9,987 nucleotides of DNA from Euryarchaeota archaeon UBA125 (GTDB lineage Archaea; Thermoplasmatota; Poseidoniia; Poseidoniales; Thalassarchaeaceae), in NCBI GenBank assembly GCA_002502625.1, contig DAPV01000050.1:1-9987 (forward strand), written 5' to 3'. Positions 1-5,519 of the stretch are shown in pieces (within the stretch, counting starts at the first letter, position 1; each line of letters starts with the position of its first letter). The notes beneath the pieces are model-generated. The model saw only the letters and a list, made by a program, of their open reading frames with translations, was not told the DNA's origin and made no database searches. The position numbers and the translations under genes were made by a program.

Positions 1-213
1 ACTACTTGGATTCTAGACGATAGTGGAGACGAAAAAGGATCTTCAATGGCTAGAACTACAGGAGCCATTACTTGTGCTGTAGTCAAATTCTTACTAAAAG
101 AACAAGGGATAAAAGGAGTTCATCCTCCTGAAAATTTTGGAATCGATCTTCTAGAAATGTGCTTACATGAGTACTCTAAAAATAATATAAAAATTCACGA
201 AATTAAAAACTAA
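1..213 (+). CDS. Saccharopine dehydrogenase family protein, C-terminal fragment (5' truncated by window edge)
   Basis: The first 70 codons form an open frame running in from outside the window and ending at TAA 211-213. The visible peptide contains SSMARTTG (residues 14-21) followed by AITCAVVKFLL, then GVHPPENFG (about 40-48) and a final helix ending in a NIKI-type strand. This order (S-M-x-R-T-T-G, hydrophobic helix, G-V-x-P-P-E) matches the C-terminal end of saccharopine dehydrogenase / saccharopine reductase (Lys9-like) proteins. These are NAD(P)-dependent enzymes that interconvert saccharopine with aminoadipate semialdehyde and glutamate, or with lysine and 2-oxoglutarate. The N-terminal Rossmann domain lies outside the window, so the direction of reaction and the substrate cannot be decided; related family members act on other amino acids. 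The stop codon directly abuts the stop of the next gene on the opposite strand, with no base between them. Confidence 0.8.
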   Translation, partial: TTWILDDSGDEKGSSMARTTGAITCAVVKFLLKEQGIKGVHPPENFGIDLLEMCLHEYSKNNIKIHEIKN

Positions 214-1386
214 TTATTCCGATTCAAACATATTCCGATAAAGTTCAGTAGAGGGGGTATCGGTACGTATCAAACGTCTCATTTGTACAATAGTTATAAT
301 TCCAACAATACCTGCAATAACAGGCAAAATCCAATCCATCTGAGTAACAGGTCTTGGTTCAATTAACCATGTAAATCTAATTGAAGAATCCTTGAATCCA
401 GATGACCATTCAAACAGATCAACAACGTGTAGTCCGTAAACAATGAACGGAACCATTCCATTGAAAGTATCAGGTATCACCTGAACTAAATCAATGGACT
501 CATTTGAATTGTAATCGATTAACACAACTGTATTTGGTAATAATGAAAGATGTAATGAACCATTATCAAAACGCCAGCCTTCTCGTAGATGATTATCCGT
601 AGAATTCAATTCATGTAATTCACTCTCATTAGCATACTTAACAGAAATCACAGGTAAGCTATTTCCATTAATTCCCTTTGTGGTTATCAAAGAATTACTG
701 GGAGTGTCCCATAATCCAGATTCAGCATAAGGTTGTCTAACTTCAACAACTGATGAGGTATTGTTGAATGATTCAACTTCGACTACCGTTTGGCTAGATA
801 TTACTTCTCCAGGAGTAGTAAACCAAAACGGTTGTTCATCTATCCAAGCAACAACATCGCGATCTCTACGTACATTCAAATCTTCCATTTCCGCAATCCA
901 TGACATGATTACAATCCCATTTTCTTGTGAAGCAATTTGAATCGATTCAATACTGGCAATACTTTTCTCTAGTGACCCAGCATTTACCTCAAAGGATGAG
1001 AATTCAGAAAAATTTTCTGAAAACTGTGAATTATCAATGGCCTCAATACCGGAACTAAGCAAAGAATTTCTCAGTTCTGCAGAATTAGAATGTTGAGAAG
1101 AATCAGTAGGTAATCCAAACGTCAGAGTATTATTTCCCCAACGAGATGCTGGAATCAAACTATTCACATAGGAAATACATGCATCAACACTATTTGGATC
1201 TTCTAAAATGCTTACATCCGGCATTCCATGACATCCAAATTCATCTCCTAAAGCTAATCTTTCTGGACCTGCCAACCTAGTAAGCCAACCATCATCATCA
1301 TGAGGATAATCAGATAATTCGGCATTAACAACAGGAATTGAAAGAATCAAAGCCGCTGCCAAAGTGACAAGAATACCCCGATTCAT
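214..1386 (-). CDS. Secreted, C-terminally membrane-anchored protein of unknown function (390 aa)
   Basis: I do not recognise a family. Residues 1-22 look like a Sec signal peptide: a short basic N-terminus (MNRG), a hydrophobic core, and a cleavage-like VNA before ELS. Residues 352-369 form a single hydrophobic helix followed by RRLIR (370-374), so the predicted topology is type I: a roughly 325-residue domain outside the cell and a short tail of about 20 residues inside. There are only two cysteines, C52 and C70, close enough to form a disulfide. The outer domain carries about eight N-x-S/T sequons (for example N85, N125, N208, N253, N261, N275, N295), consistent with archaeal surface glycosylation. 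It is rich in Ser, Asn, Glu and Ile and has no visible catalytic motif. The start is ATG 1384-1386, supported by the signal peptide beginning there. On the minus strand a TTTATCA-like box (about 1425-1431) would give a leader of roughly 16 nt. The gene is divergent from the acyltransferase gene across 24 bp. Confidence 0.75.
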   Translation of the reverse strand: MNRGILVTLAAALILSIPVVNAELSDYPHDDDGWLTRLAGPERLALGDEFGCHGMPDVSILEDPNSVDACISYVNSLIPASRWGNNTLTFGLPTDSSQHSNSAELRNSLLSSGIEAIDNSQFSENFSEFSSFEVNAGSLEKSIASIESIQIASQENGIVIMSWIAEMEDLNVRRDRDVVAWIDEQPFWFTTPGEVISSQTVVEVESFNNTSSVVEVRQPYAESGLWDTPSNSLITTKGINGNSLPVISVKYANESELHELNSTDNHLREGWRFDNGSLHLSLLPNTVVLIDYNSNESIDLVQVIPDTFNGMVPFIVYGLHVVDLFEWSSGFKDSSIRFTWLIEPRPVTQMDWILPVIAGIVGIITIVQMRRLIRTDTPSTELYRNMFESE

Positions 1387-1410
1387 AATGGTCCGAAATA
1401 TCGGTAATTC

Positions 1411-2238
1411 ATGGACTCTCTGCTTGATAAACGAGTAAGCATCAAGAACAAGAGATTATCAAGTCAATTCATGGGAACCAATGCAGTAGACTCTTTACGA
1501 GTTCTCTCAGGCATTCAAGGTGATGCTAAACCACTTCCGCCTACACCCATATATTCGTTACTCCTAAAAATTGGCCCTGTAATTTTTAGGTCGATTTTCA
1601 GAATTAAGACAATCGGTATGGAAAGAATTCCTAAGAAGGGACCAGTAATTATCGCTGGCAATCATTTGGCGCATGTAGACCCAATTTTAATGATTGTAGG
1701 CACTAGAAGAACAGTTAGATTTCTTTCTAAAAAAGAACATTATGATCAATCGTTCACAAGATTTGTCATGAACACAACTGGCCAAATTGAAACTGATAGG
1801 GAATCAGGAGGTAAAGATGCACTAATCCAAGCAACTGAAGTTTTACGCACTGGTCAGGCAATGGGAATATTTCCAGAAGGTACCCGTTCAAGAAGAACTG
1901 AAGCACCATTTATGCAGAAAGGAAAAACTGGCGTGGCTCGACTAGCAGTTACATTTCCTGATGTTCCAATTCATCCTGTTGCGATATTAGATACTCATAA
2001 AATGCTAAAACCAGGATCAAAAATGTTCAGAATTACTACTCCTCTAACTATGTCAGTAGGTAATGGCATAACATGGAGAGAATGGATTCATCACCCAAAT
2101 GGGGGAGGCCTTTCTGAATCTGATTTACAAGAAATAGTAGATTCAGAGCTAGATAATCGTAATCAAAAAATGTCAGAACTATTTCGTAGTTTTACAGATC
2201 AACTCATGTGTAGTCTTTCTGCTCTCGGAGCACCTTGA
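1411..2238 (+). CDS. 1-acylglycerol-3-phosphate acyltransferase-like protein (PlsC/LPLAT family)
   Basis: This 275-residue protein has the ordered motifs of the glycerophospholipid acyltransferase superfamily. They are NHLAHVDP with the catalytic H85-x4-D90 pair, a block around GQIETDRESGG (124-134), FPEGTRSR (154-161) for phosphate binding, and a later VPIHPVAI segment (185-192). Enzymes of this family move a fatty-acyl group from acyl-CoA or acyl-ACP to the free hydroxyl of a lysophosphatidate-type acceptor at the membrane. The exact acceptor cannot be read from sequence. Residues 1-42 precede the family core and are polar; a second ATG at 1471 (residue 21) is a possible alternative start. 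I keep ATG 1411 because a TATA-like TTCATAAT (about 1382-1389) lies at the distance expected for a leaderless transcript starting there. Its stop is close to thyA, and a TTG codon overlapping that stop opens the thyA frame. An ester-lipid acyltransferase is notable in an archaeon, whose membrane lipids are usually ether-linked isoprenoids. Confidence 0.85.
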   Translation: MDSLLDKRVSIKNKRLSSQFMGTNAVDSLRVLSGIQGDAKPLPPTPIYSLLLKIGPVIFRSIFRIKTIGMERIPKKGPVIIAGNHLAHVDPILMIVGTRRTVRFLSKKEHYDQSFTRFVMNTTGQIETDRESGGKDALIQATEVLRTGQAMGIFPEGTRSRRTEAPFMQKGKTGVARLAVTFPDVPIHPVAILDTHKMLKPGSKMFRITTPLTMSVGNGITWREWIHHPNGGGLSESDLQEIVDSELDNRNQKMSELFRSFTDQLMCSLSALGAP

Positions 2239-2288
2239 ATCCATCCGCATCTTTCAAAGGCCTACCCTTCACAGCAGTACCCGGTCAC

Positions 2289-3083
2289 ATGGAAGAGTAC
2301 CATCAACTGATGCGACGTATCCTCCTAGAGGGTATTGAAAAAGAAGACAGAACAGGCACAGGAACTCTCTCTGTTTTTGGGCATCAAATGCGATTTGATC
2401 TTCGAAGAAAATTTCCTGCAGTTACAACAAAAAAAGTGCATTGGCCATCTATTATTCATGAACTTCTTTGGTTTATTAGTGGAGATACCAATGTAAAATA
2501 TCTTCAAGAAAATAAAGTAAGAATTTGGAATGAATGGGCAGACGAAAATGGAGACTTAGGTCCAGTTTATGGTAAACAGTGGAGAAAATGGGAAACTAAT
2601 GATGGAAGGATAATTGATCAATTACAAAATGCGATTGAGATGATAAAAACAAATCCAGGAAGTAGAAGAATCATAGTTAGTGCATGGAATGTTGGTGAAT
2701 TGGATGAAATGGCGCTAATGCCTTGTCATGCATTTTTCCAATTCTATGTTGCGAATGGAGAATTATCTCTACAGTTGTATCAGCGTTCAGCAGACGTATT
2801 CTTAGGAGTCCCATTCAACATTTCTTCATATGCACTATTATGTTGTATGATGGCCCAAATTACTGGATTGAAACCTGGTGATTTCGTTCACACTATTGGA
2901 GATGCTCATCTTTATCTTAATCATCTTGATCAAGCAAGAGAACAAATTTCACGCACGCCGTTAGAATGGCCTTCACTTCTTCTTAATCCAGAATGCAAAA
3001 CAATTGATGATTTTCAATTTGAAGATATAATCATCGAAGATTATAATCATCATCCACATATTAAAGCCCCAATCAGTGTTTAA
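2289..3083 (+). CDS. thyA: Thymidylate synthase (ThyA, 5,10-methylenetetrahydrofolate-dependent)
   Basis: ThyA converts dUMP and 5,10-methylenetetrahydrofolate to dTMP and dihydrofolate in the cytoplasm. Started at ATG 2289, the protein has 264 residues and is collinear with Escherichia coli ThyA without visible indels. R21 lies in EDRTGTGTLS, E58 in HELLWF, catalytic C146 in MPCHAFFQF, R166 in YQRS, D169, N177 in PFNISSYA, and H207 and Y209 in DAHLYLNH. The C-terminus HPHIKAPISV matches the folate-closing tail. The frame also has an upstream TTG at 2235 that overlaps the acyltransferase stop (TTGA) and has GGAG at 2227-2230. It would add 18 residues not needed by the fold, so I chose 2289 from the length and alignment, but translational coupling from 2235 is possible. 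The close resemblance to bacterial ThyA suggests ancient transfer from bacteria (inference). folA follows after 51 bp. Confidence 0.95.
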   Translation: MEEYHQLMRRILLEGIEKEDRTGTGTLSVFGHQMRFDLRRKFPAVTTKKVHWPSIIHELLWFISGDTNVKYLQENKVRIWNEWADENGDLGPVYGKQWRKWETNDGRIIDQLQNAIEMIKTNPGSRRIIVSAWNVGELDEMALMPCHAFFQFYVANGELSLQLYQRSADVFLGVPFNISSYALLCCMMAQITGLKPGDFVHTIGDAHLYLNHLDQAREQISRTPLEWPSLLLNPECKTIDDFQFEDIIIEDYNHHPHIKAPISV

Positions 3084-3134
3084 TTCACTCATATCTACAT
3101 AGCGTTATTCAACCGTTGATTCCCAGACAGTTAC

Positions 3135-3650
3135 ATGCGAACATACCTTATTGCCGCTGTTAGTGAAAATGGATTCATTGGAGTGAATGGTGATTTACCA
3201 TGGAGAATAAGAAGTGATATGATTCGATTCAAACACCTTACTGTAGGTGATGGAGGAGAAACAAATGCTGTGATAATGGGGCGAAAGACTTGGGATTCAT
3301 TACCTGATGGTCATCGACCTCTTTCTGATAGGGTAAATATTGTTTTGACAAAACAGATTGGATGGGAGAAAGAAGGAGCTGAAACTGCTTTTTATCCAGG
3401 TCAAGCAATGGAAATTGCATTTGCAGAAGGATGCGATGAAGTATGGATTATTGGAGGGGCTGGTACCTATGCTGCACTATTCGATCGCGTAGATGAAATT
3501 CACCTTACTACTATTCATGCAGATGTCAAAGGGGATGTAAAAATGCCAGAATGGGATCAATCGACATGGACTGAACATGTAGTTGAACAGTTAGAAAAAT
3601 CAGATAAGGATGAATATGCTTCTTCATACTCAATTTGGAGAAAGAAGTAA
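3135..3650 (+). CDS. folA: Dihydrofolate reductase
   Basis: This enzyme reduces dihydrofolate to tetrahydrofolate with NADPH, regenerating the cofactor that ThyA oxidises in the gene just upstream. The 171-residue protein has the normal length of bacterial-type DHFR. The N-terminus LIAAVSENGFIGVNGDLPWR contains the Met20-loop equivalent and W23. The catalytic acid is D28 in RSDMIRFK (E. coli D27). VIMGRKTWDSLP (46-57) forms the NADPH-binding turn, RVNIVLT (66-72) is a core strand, and VWIIGGAGTY (103-112) is the glycine-rich cofactor motif. HLTTIHADVKGD (123-134) is the usual C-terminal strand pair. The start is ATG 3135, as no earlier start fits the family. Pairing with thyA in the same direction is the classic thymidylate-cycle arrangement and suggests co-transcription. 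The 51-bp gap has no Shine-Dalgarno sequence and only a weak TATA-like GTTATTCA (about 3104-3111), so an additional own promoter is uncertain. Confidence 0.93.
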   Translation: MRTYLIAAVSENGFIGVNGDLPWRIRSDMIRFKHLTVGDGGETNAVIMGRKTWDSLPDGHRPLSDRVNIVLTKQIGWEKEGAETAFYPGQAMEIAFAEGCDEVWIIGGAGTYAALFDRVDEIHLTTIHADVKGDVKMPEWDQSTWTEHVVEQLEKSDKDEYASSYSIWRKK

Positions 3651-3651
3651 A

Positions 3652-4173
3652 TTATTCTGGATCATAAACATTGAATGCGTGAAGGGGGGGAGTATAAACG
3701 TGCAAATTGATCAATTCTCCTTCTCCATCATTTGAGACTCTATGGATGTCTGGTTCATCAGCAGCACATACCTCTCCTGACCTATAGACCCGTTTACTGA
3801 TAGGAAATGCTTGTCCTTTTTCATTTAATTCATAAACAGTCTCAGTCGATTCTCCTTCAAGGATTAAAAATGCACAATCGGAACCCAAATGATCGTGAAT
3901 AGGAGTATCTTGACCGGGTCTCCAAATTATAGCAACAATCTCAAAATGATCTGTACGAAGGAGAATATTTCTGCAATAATCATTAGGATTAGATTGAATC
4001 GTATTTCTAAGCAATTCAACATCTACGTCTAATGTTTCTAATCTTTCTCCCAATTCATGAAGGCCTGGACGTCCATCAAATGATTCAAGCCACATTATCA
4101 AATCATGAATTTCTCCATCATTGGCTCGAATTTGTAAAAGGGCTTCGGGTGAAACCGTTCTAGACTCAACCAT
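3652..4173 (-). CDS. Cysteine dioxygenase-type (thiol dioxygenase) protein
   Basis: Cupin-fold iron enzymes of this family use O2 to oxidise a small thiol, classically cysteine to cysteine sulfinate. Visible in the 173 residues are the iron ligands H93 and H95 in PIHDHLGSDC and H144 in DIHRVSN. R68 in DYCRNIL lies where rat CDO has substrate-binding R60. The segment LHVYTPPL (157-164) contains H158 and Y160, matching rat H155 and Y157. C100 lies where rat CDO has C93, the residue that forms a thioether with Y157. The rat S153 position is Asn here (N156). R68 argues for cysteine rather than 3-mercaptopropionate, whose enzymes often have Gln there, but substrate is inferred. The last strand is encoded partly by a seven-C run (G run at 3684-3690 on +). 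The stop is 1 bp from the folA stop. The gene is divergent from the Cys-rich microprotein gene across 90 bp. The start at ATG 4171-4173 has no Shine-Dalgarno sequence. Confidence 0.88.
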   Translation of the reverse strand: MVESRTVSPEALLQIRANDGEIHDLIMWLESFDGRPGLHELGERLETLDVDVELLRNTIQSNPNDYCRNILLRTDHFEIVAIIWRPGQDTPIHDHLGSDCAFLILEGESTETVYELNEKGQAFPISKRVYRSGEVCAADEPDIHRVSNDGEGELINLHVYTPPLHAFNVYDPE

Positions 4174-4232
4174 GGTATCAAGTAATTCTTGAAGTGGTCA
4201 CTAATGATGATTATCCATGATTTCTAATTCTA

Positions 4233-4242
4233 TTTTTATAAA
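4233..4242 (+). promoter_or_regulatory. Archaeal TATA box, probably for a leaderless transcript of the Cys-rich gene
   Basis: The sequence TTTTTATAAA is the best TATA-box match in the 90-bp divergent region. Its centre (about 4238) lies 26 bp upstream of ATG 4264, the usual archaeal TATA-to-start distance, so transcription should begin at or next to the ATG and give a leaderless mRNA. The inner TTTATAAA (4235-4242) is its own reverse complement, so it could also drive the dioxygenase gene on the minus strand with a leader of roughly 39 nt. No BRE was identified with confidence. Confidence 0.55.
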
Positions 4243-4263
4243 CTGTCAATCAAAGTTATTTTC

Positions 4264-4455
4264 ATGTATGTTTGTCACAAATGTGGAGACGAGGATGAAA
4301 ACGATAGATATCCAGGAAGATTTCTTTTCTGTTTATGTGCACCTGGTGGGCAACCTTGTTGCCCTGAATGCGGGTATAGATGCAATGAATGTGGCTTTGA
4401 ATGGGTTTGTGAAGACTGTGAAGACGACTGTAATTACGGGCCTTGCGGATGTTAG
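4264..4455 (+). CDS. Cysteine-rich small zinc-ribbon-like protein (63 aa, 14 Cys)
   Basis: I do not recognise a named family. The 63 residues contain 14 cysteines: CHKC (4-7), CLC (23-25), CCPEC (32-36), CNEC (40-43), CEDC (49-52), C56 and CGC (61-63). The repeated C-x2-C knuckles with acidic and aromatic residues between them look like metal-binding treble-clef or zinc-ribbon elements. Enough ligands are present for about three zinc sites, or an iron-sulfur or metallothionein-like role; which one cannot be told. No signal peptide or membrane helix is visible, so it is presumably cytoplasmic. The case for a real gene is the non-random Cys spacing, a TATA box 26 bp before the ATG, and the fact that the frame fills the gap exactly, ending 1 bp before the folD stop on the other strand. 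A longer frame starting at 4217 runs antisense through folD and is not credible. Confidence 0.75.
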   Translation: MYVCHKCGDEDENDRYPGRFLFCLCAPGGQPCCPECGYRCNECGFEWVCEDCEDDCNYGPCGC

Positions 4456-4456
4456 T

Positions 4457-5329
4457 TTAGTTTTGGAGTTCAGCAGATCTAACCGTATTACTCATCAACA
4501 TAGCGATAGTCATAGGGCCAACTCCTCCAGGAACAGGAGAAATAGCGGAAGCGACTTCACAAACGTCATGATGCACATCACCTGCAAGTCTGTATCCTTT
4601 CTCTTTGGAATTATCTTCGACACGATTTACTCCAACATCAATCACTACTGCTCCAGGTTTAATCCAAGAAGAAGTTACCATTTCAGGAACTCCTACTGCA
4701 GCAATCAAAATATCTGCTTCTCTGCAAATTTCTTCGGGATTTTGTGTTCTAGAATGTACAATTGTCACTGTTGCATCAGCACCTTTCTGAGATAACAATA
4801 ATGCTTGGGGCATTCCAACAATTCTAGACCTTCCGATCACTACTGCTCTTTTTCCAGATAATGAAACACTAGCCCATTCTAACATTTCCATAACACCAGA
4901 TGGAGTACATGGGAGCAAACCTGACGAATCTCCCTGTACTAATTTTCCAAGATTGGAGGCATGGAATCCATCTACGTCCTTTACTGGACTAATTAGGTCA
5001 GTAATTGCAACTTCGTCCATCCCCTTTGGTAGAGGAGATTGAACAAGAATGCCATGAATAGTTGGATCGTTGTTCAATTGAATGACTTGATCGATAACCT
5101 GTTGAAAATCAATATCTCCCGGAAGTAGAACTTTCGTACTCTTAATCCCTAACCGTTCACAAGCTCTTTCTTTAGCACGTACATACACATGACTAGCCGG
5201 ATCATCACCTACAATAATTACTGCAAGATGAGGATTTAATCCCTTAGTAATCAGTTGATTAACTCTAGGTTTAAGAGATGCTTCAATTGATGCAGCGCAT
5301 GCTTTACCATCAATGATATGTGCTCCCAT
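4457..5329 (-). CDS. folD: Bifunctional methylenetetrahydrofolate dehydrogenase / methenyltetrahydrofolate cyclohydrolase
   Basis: FolD interconverts 5,10-methylene-, 5,10-methenyl- and 10-formyl-tetrahydrofolate with NAD(P), linking thymidylate and purine synthesis. The 290-residue protein has the family's usual length. Y49 and catalytic K53 lie in VYVRAKERACERLGI. GILVQSPLPKGMDE (93-106) and the VDGFH motif with D120 (119-123) follow. PCTPSGVMEML is at 140-150, and the Rossmann signature VVIGRSRIVGMP at 163-174, where most relatives have Asn and Lys at the R169 and M173 positions. VHSRT is at 191-195, KPGAVVIDVGVNR at 224-236 and the C-terminal PVPGGVGPMTIAML at 265-278. The frame stays open upstream as far as 5431, but that extension would translate the neighbouring tRNA gene, so the start is ATG 5327-5329. 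tRNA-Thr lies 41 bp upstream on the same strand and may share a transcript. thyA and folA, encoding the other thymidylate-cycle enzymes, lie about 1 kb away. Confidence 0.93.
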   Translation of the reverse strand: MGAHIIDGKACAASIEASLKPRVNQLITKGLNPHLAVIIVGDDPASHVYVRAKERACERLGIKSTKVLLPGDIDFQQVIDQVIQLNNDPTIHGILVQSPLPKGMDEVAITDLISPVKDVDGFHASNLGKLVQGDSSGLLPCTPSGVMEMLEWASVSLSGKRAVVIGRSRIVGMPQALLLSQKGADATVTIVHSRTQNPEEICREADILIAAVGVPEMVTSSWIKPGAVVIDVGVNRVEDNSKEKGYRLAGDVHHDVCEVASAISPVPGGVGPMTIAMLMSNTVRSAELQN

Positions 5330-5370
5330 GAAAGGCCCAGATATATCACTCGGATAATGTTGGTGATTGT

Positions 5371-5445
5371 TGGAGCCTGCGGAGGGATTCGAACCCCCGA
5401 TCGCCTGATTACAAATCAGGTGCCTTACCACTTGGCCACGCAGGC
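5371..5445 (-). tRNA. tRNA-Thr (anticodon UGU), CCA encoded
   Basis: Read on the minus strand, the gene folds as a full cloverleaf. The acceptor stem is GCCTGCG/CGCAGGC (5439-5445 with 5375-5381), the D arm GCC-loop-GGC, and the anticodon arm CCTGA-TTTGTAA-TCAGG with anticodon TGT (reads ACA, threonine). The variable loop has five bases, and the T arm GGGGG-TTCGAAT-CCCTC has one G-T pair. The discriminator base is U (A at 5374 on +), as in archaeal threonine tRNAs. CCA is encoded at 5373-5371. No intron is present in the anticodon loop. A TATA-like AAGTAATTC about 30 bp upstream on the minus strand is only a weak promoter candidate. Confidence 0.96.
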
Positions 5446-5519
5446 GCGTGCCTCCGACTCATCAATCCCTCTTGAATTACTTGGAACCATATTCAAAAAC
5501 CGAGCCGATATGTAAGTGC

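Noticed and set aside
2325..2507. 60-codon minus-strand frame inside thyA, and similar antisense frames inside folA, the aminotransferase gene, the zinc-ribbon gene and pheS
   Set aside because: All lie wholly or largely antisense to strongly conserved genes and have no domain or promoter evidence.
3109..3119. TCAAC-C-GTTGA palindrome upstream of folA
   Set aside because: Only 11 bp long with 5-bp arms, easily due to chance, and no clear promoter beside it.
3684..3690. G7 homopolymer that might mark a frameshift in the dioxygenase gene
   Set aside because: The frame stays intact and the run encodes the conserved TPPL segment in phase, so there is no sign of an error.
4217..4795. 192-codon open frame on + spanning the Cys-rich gene and the end of folD
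   Set aside because: It runs antisense through conserved folD codons, is in a different frame from the Cys-rich protein, and its product is a composition artefact without domain features.
5330..5431. 34-residue N-terminal extension of FolD
   Set aside because: It would be translated from the tRNA gene itself (LICNQAIGGSNPSAG), and the FolD family begins at the ATG at 5329.
5318..5515. 65-codon open frame on + across the tRNA
   Set aside because: It translates the antisense of tRNA-Thr (the familiar GGIRTPDRLITNQ-type spurious peptide) and overlaps folD.
5448..5519. 24-residue extension of the aminotransferase from GTG 5448
   Set aside because: It begins two bases after the tRNA 5' end, is not needed by the fold, and would remove the promoter space for both the tRNA and this gene.
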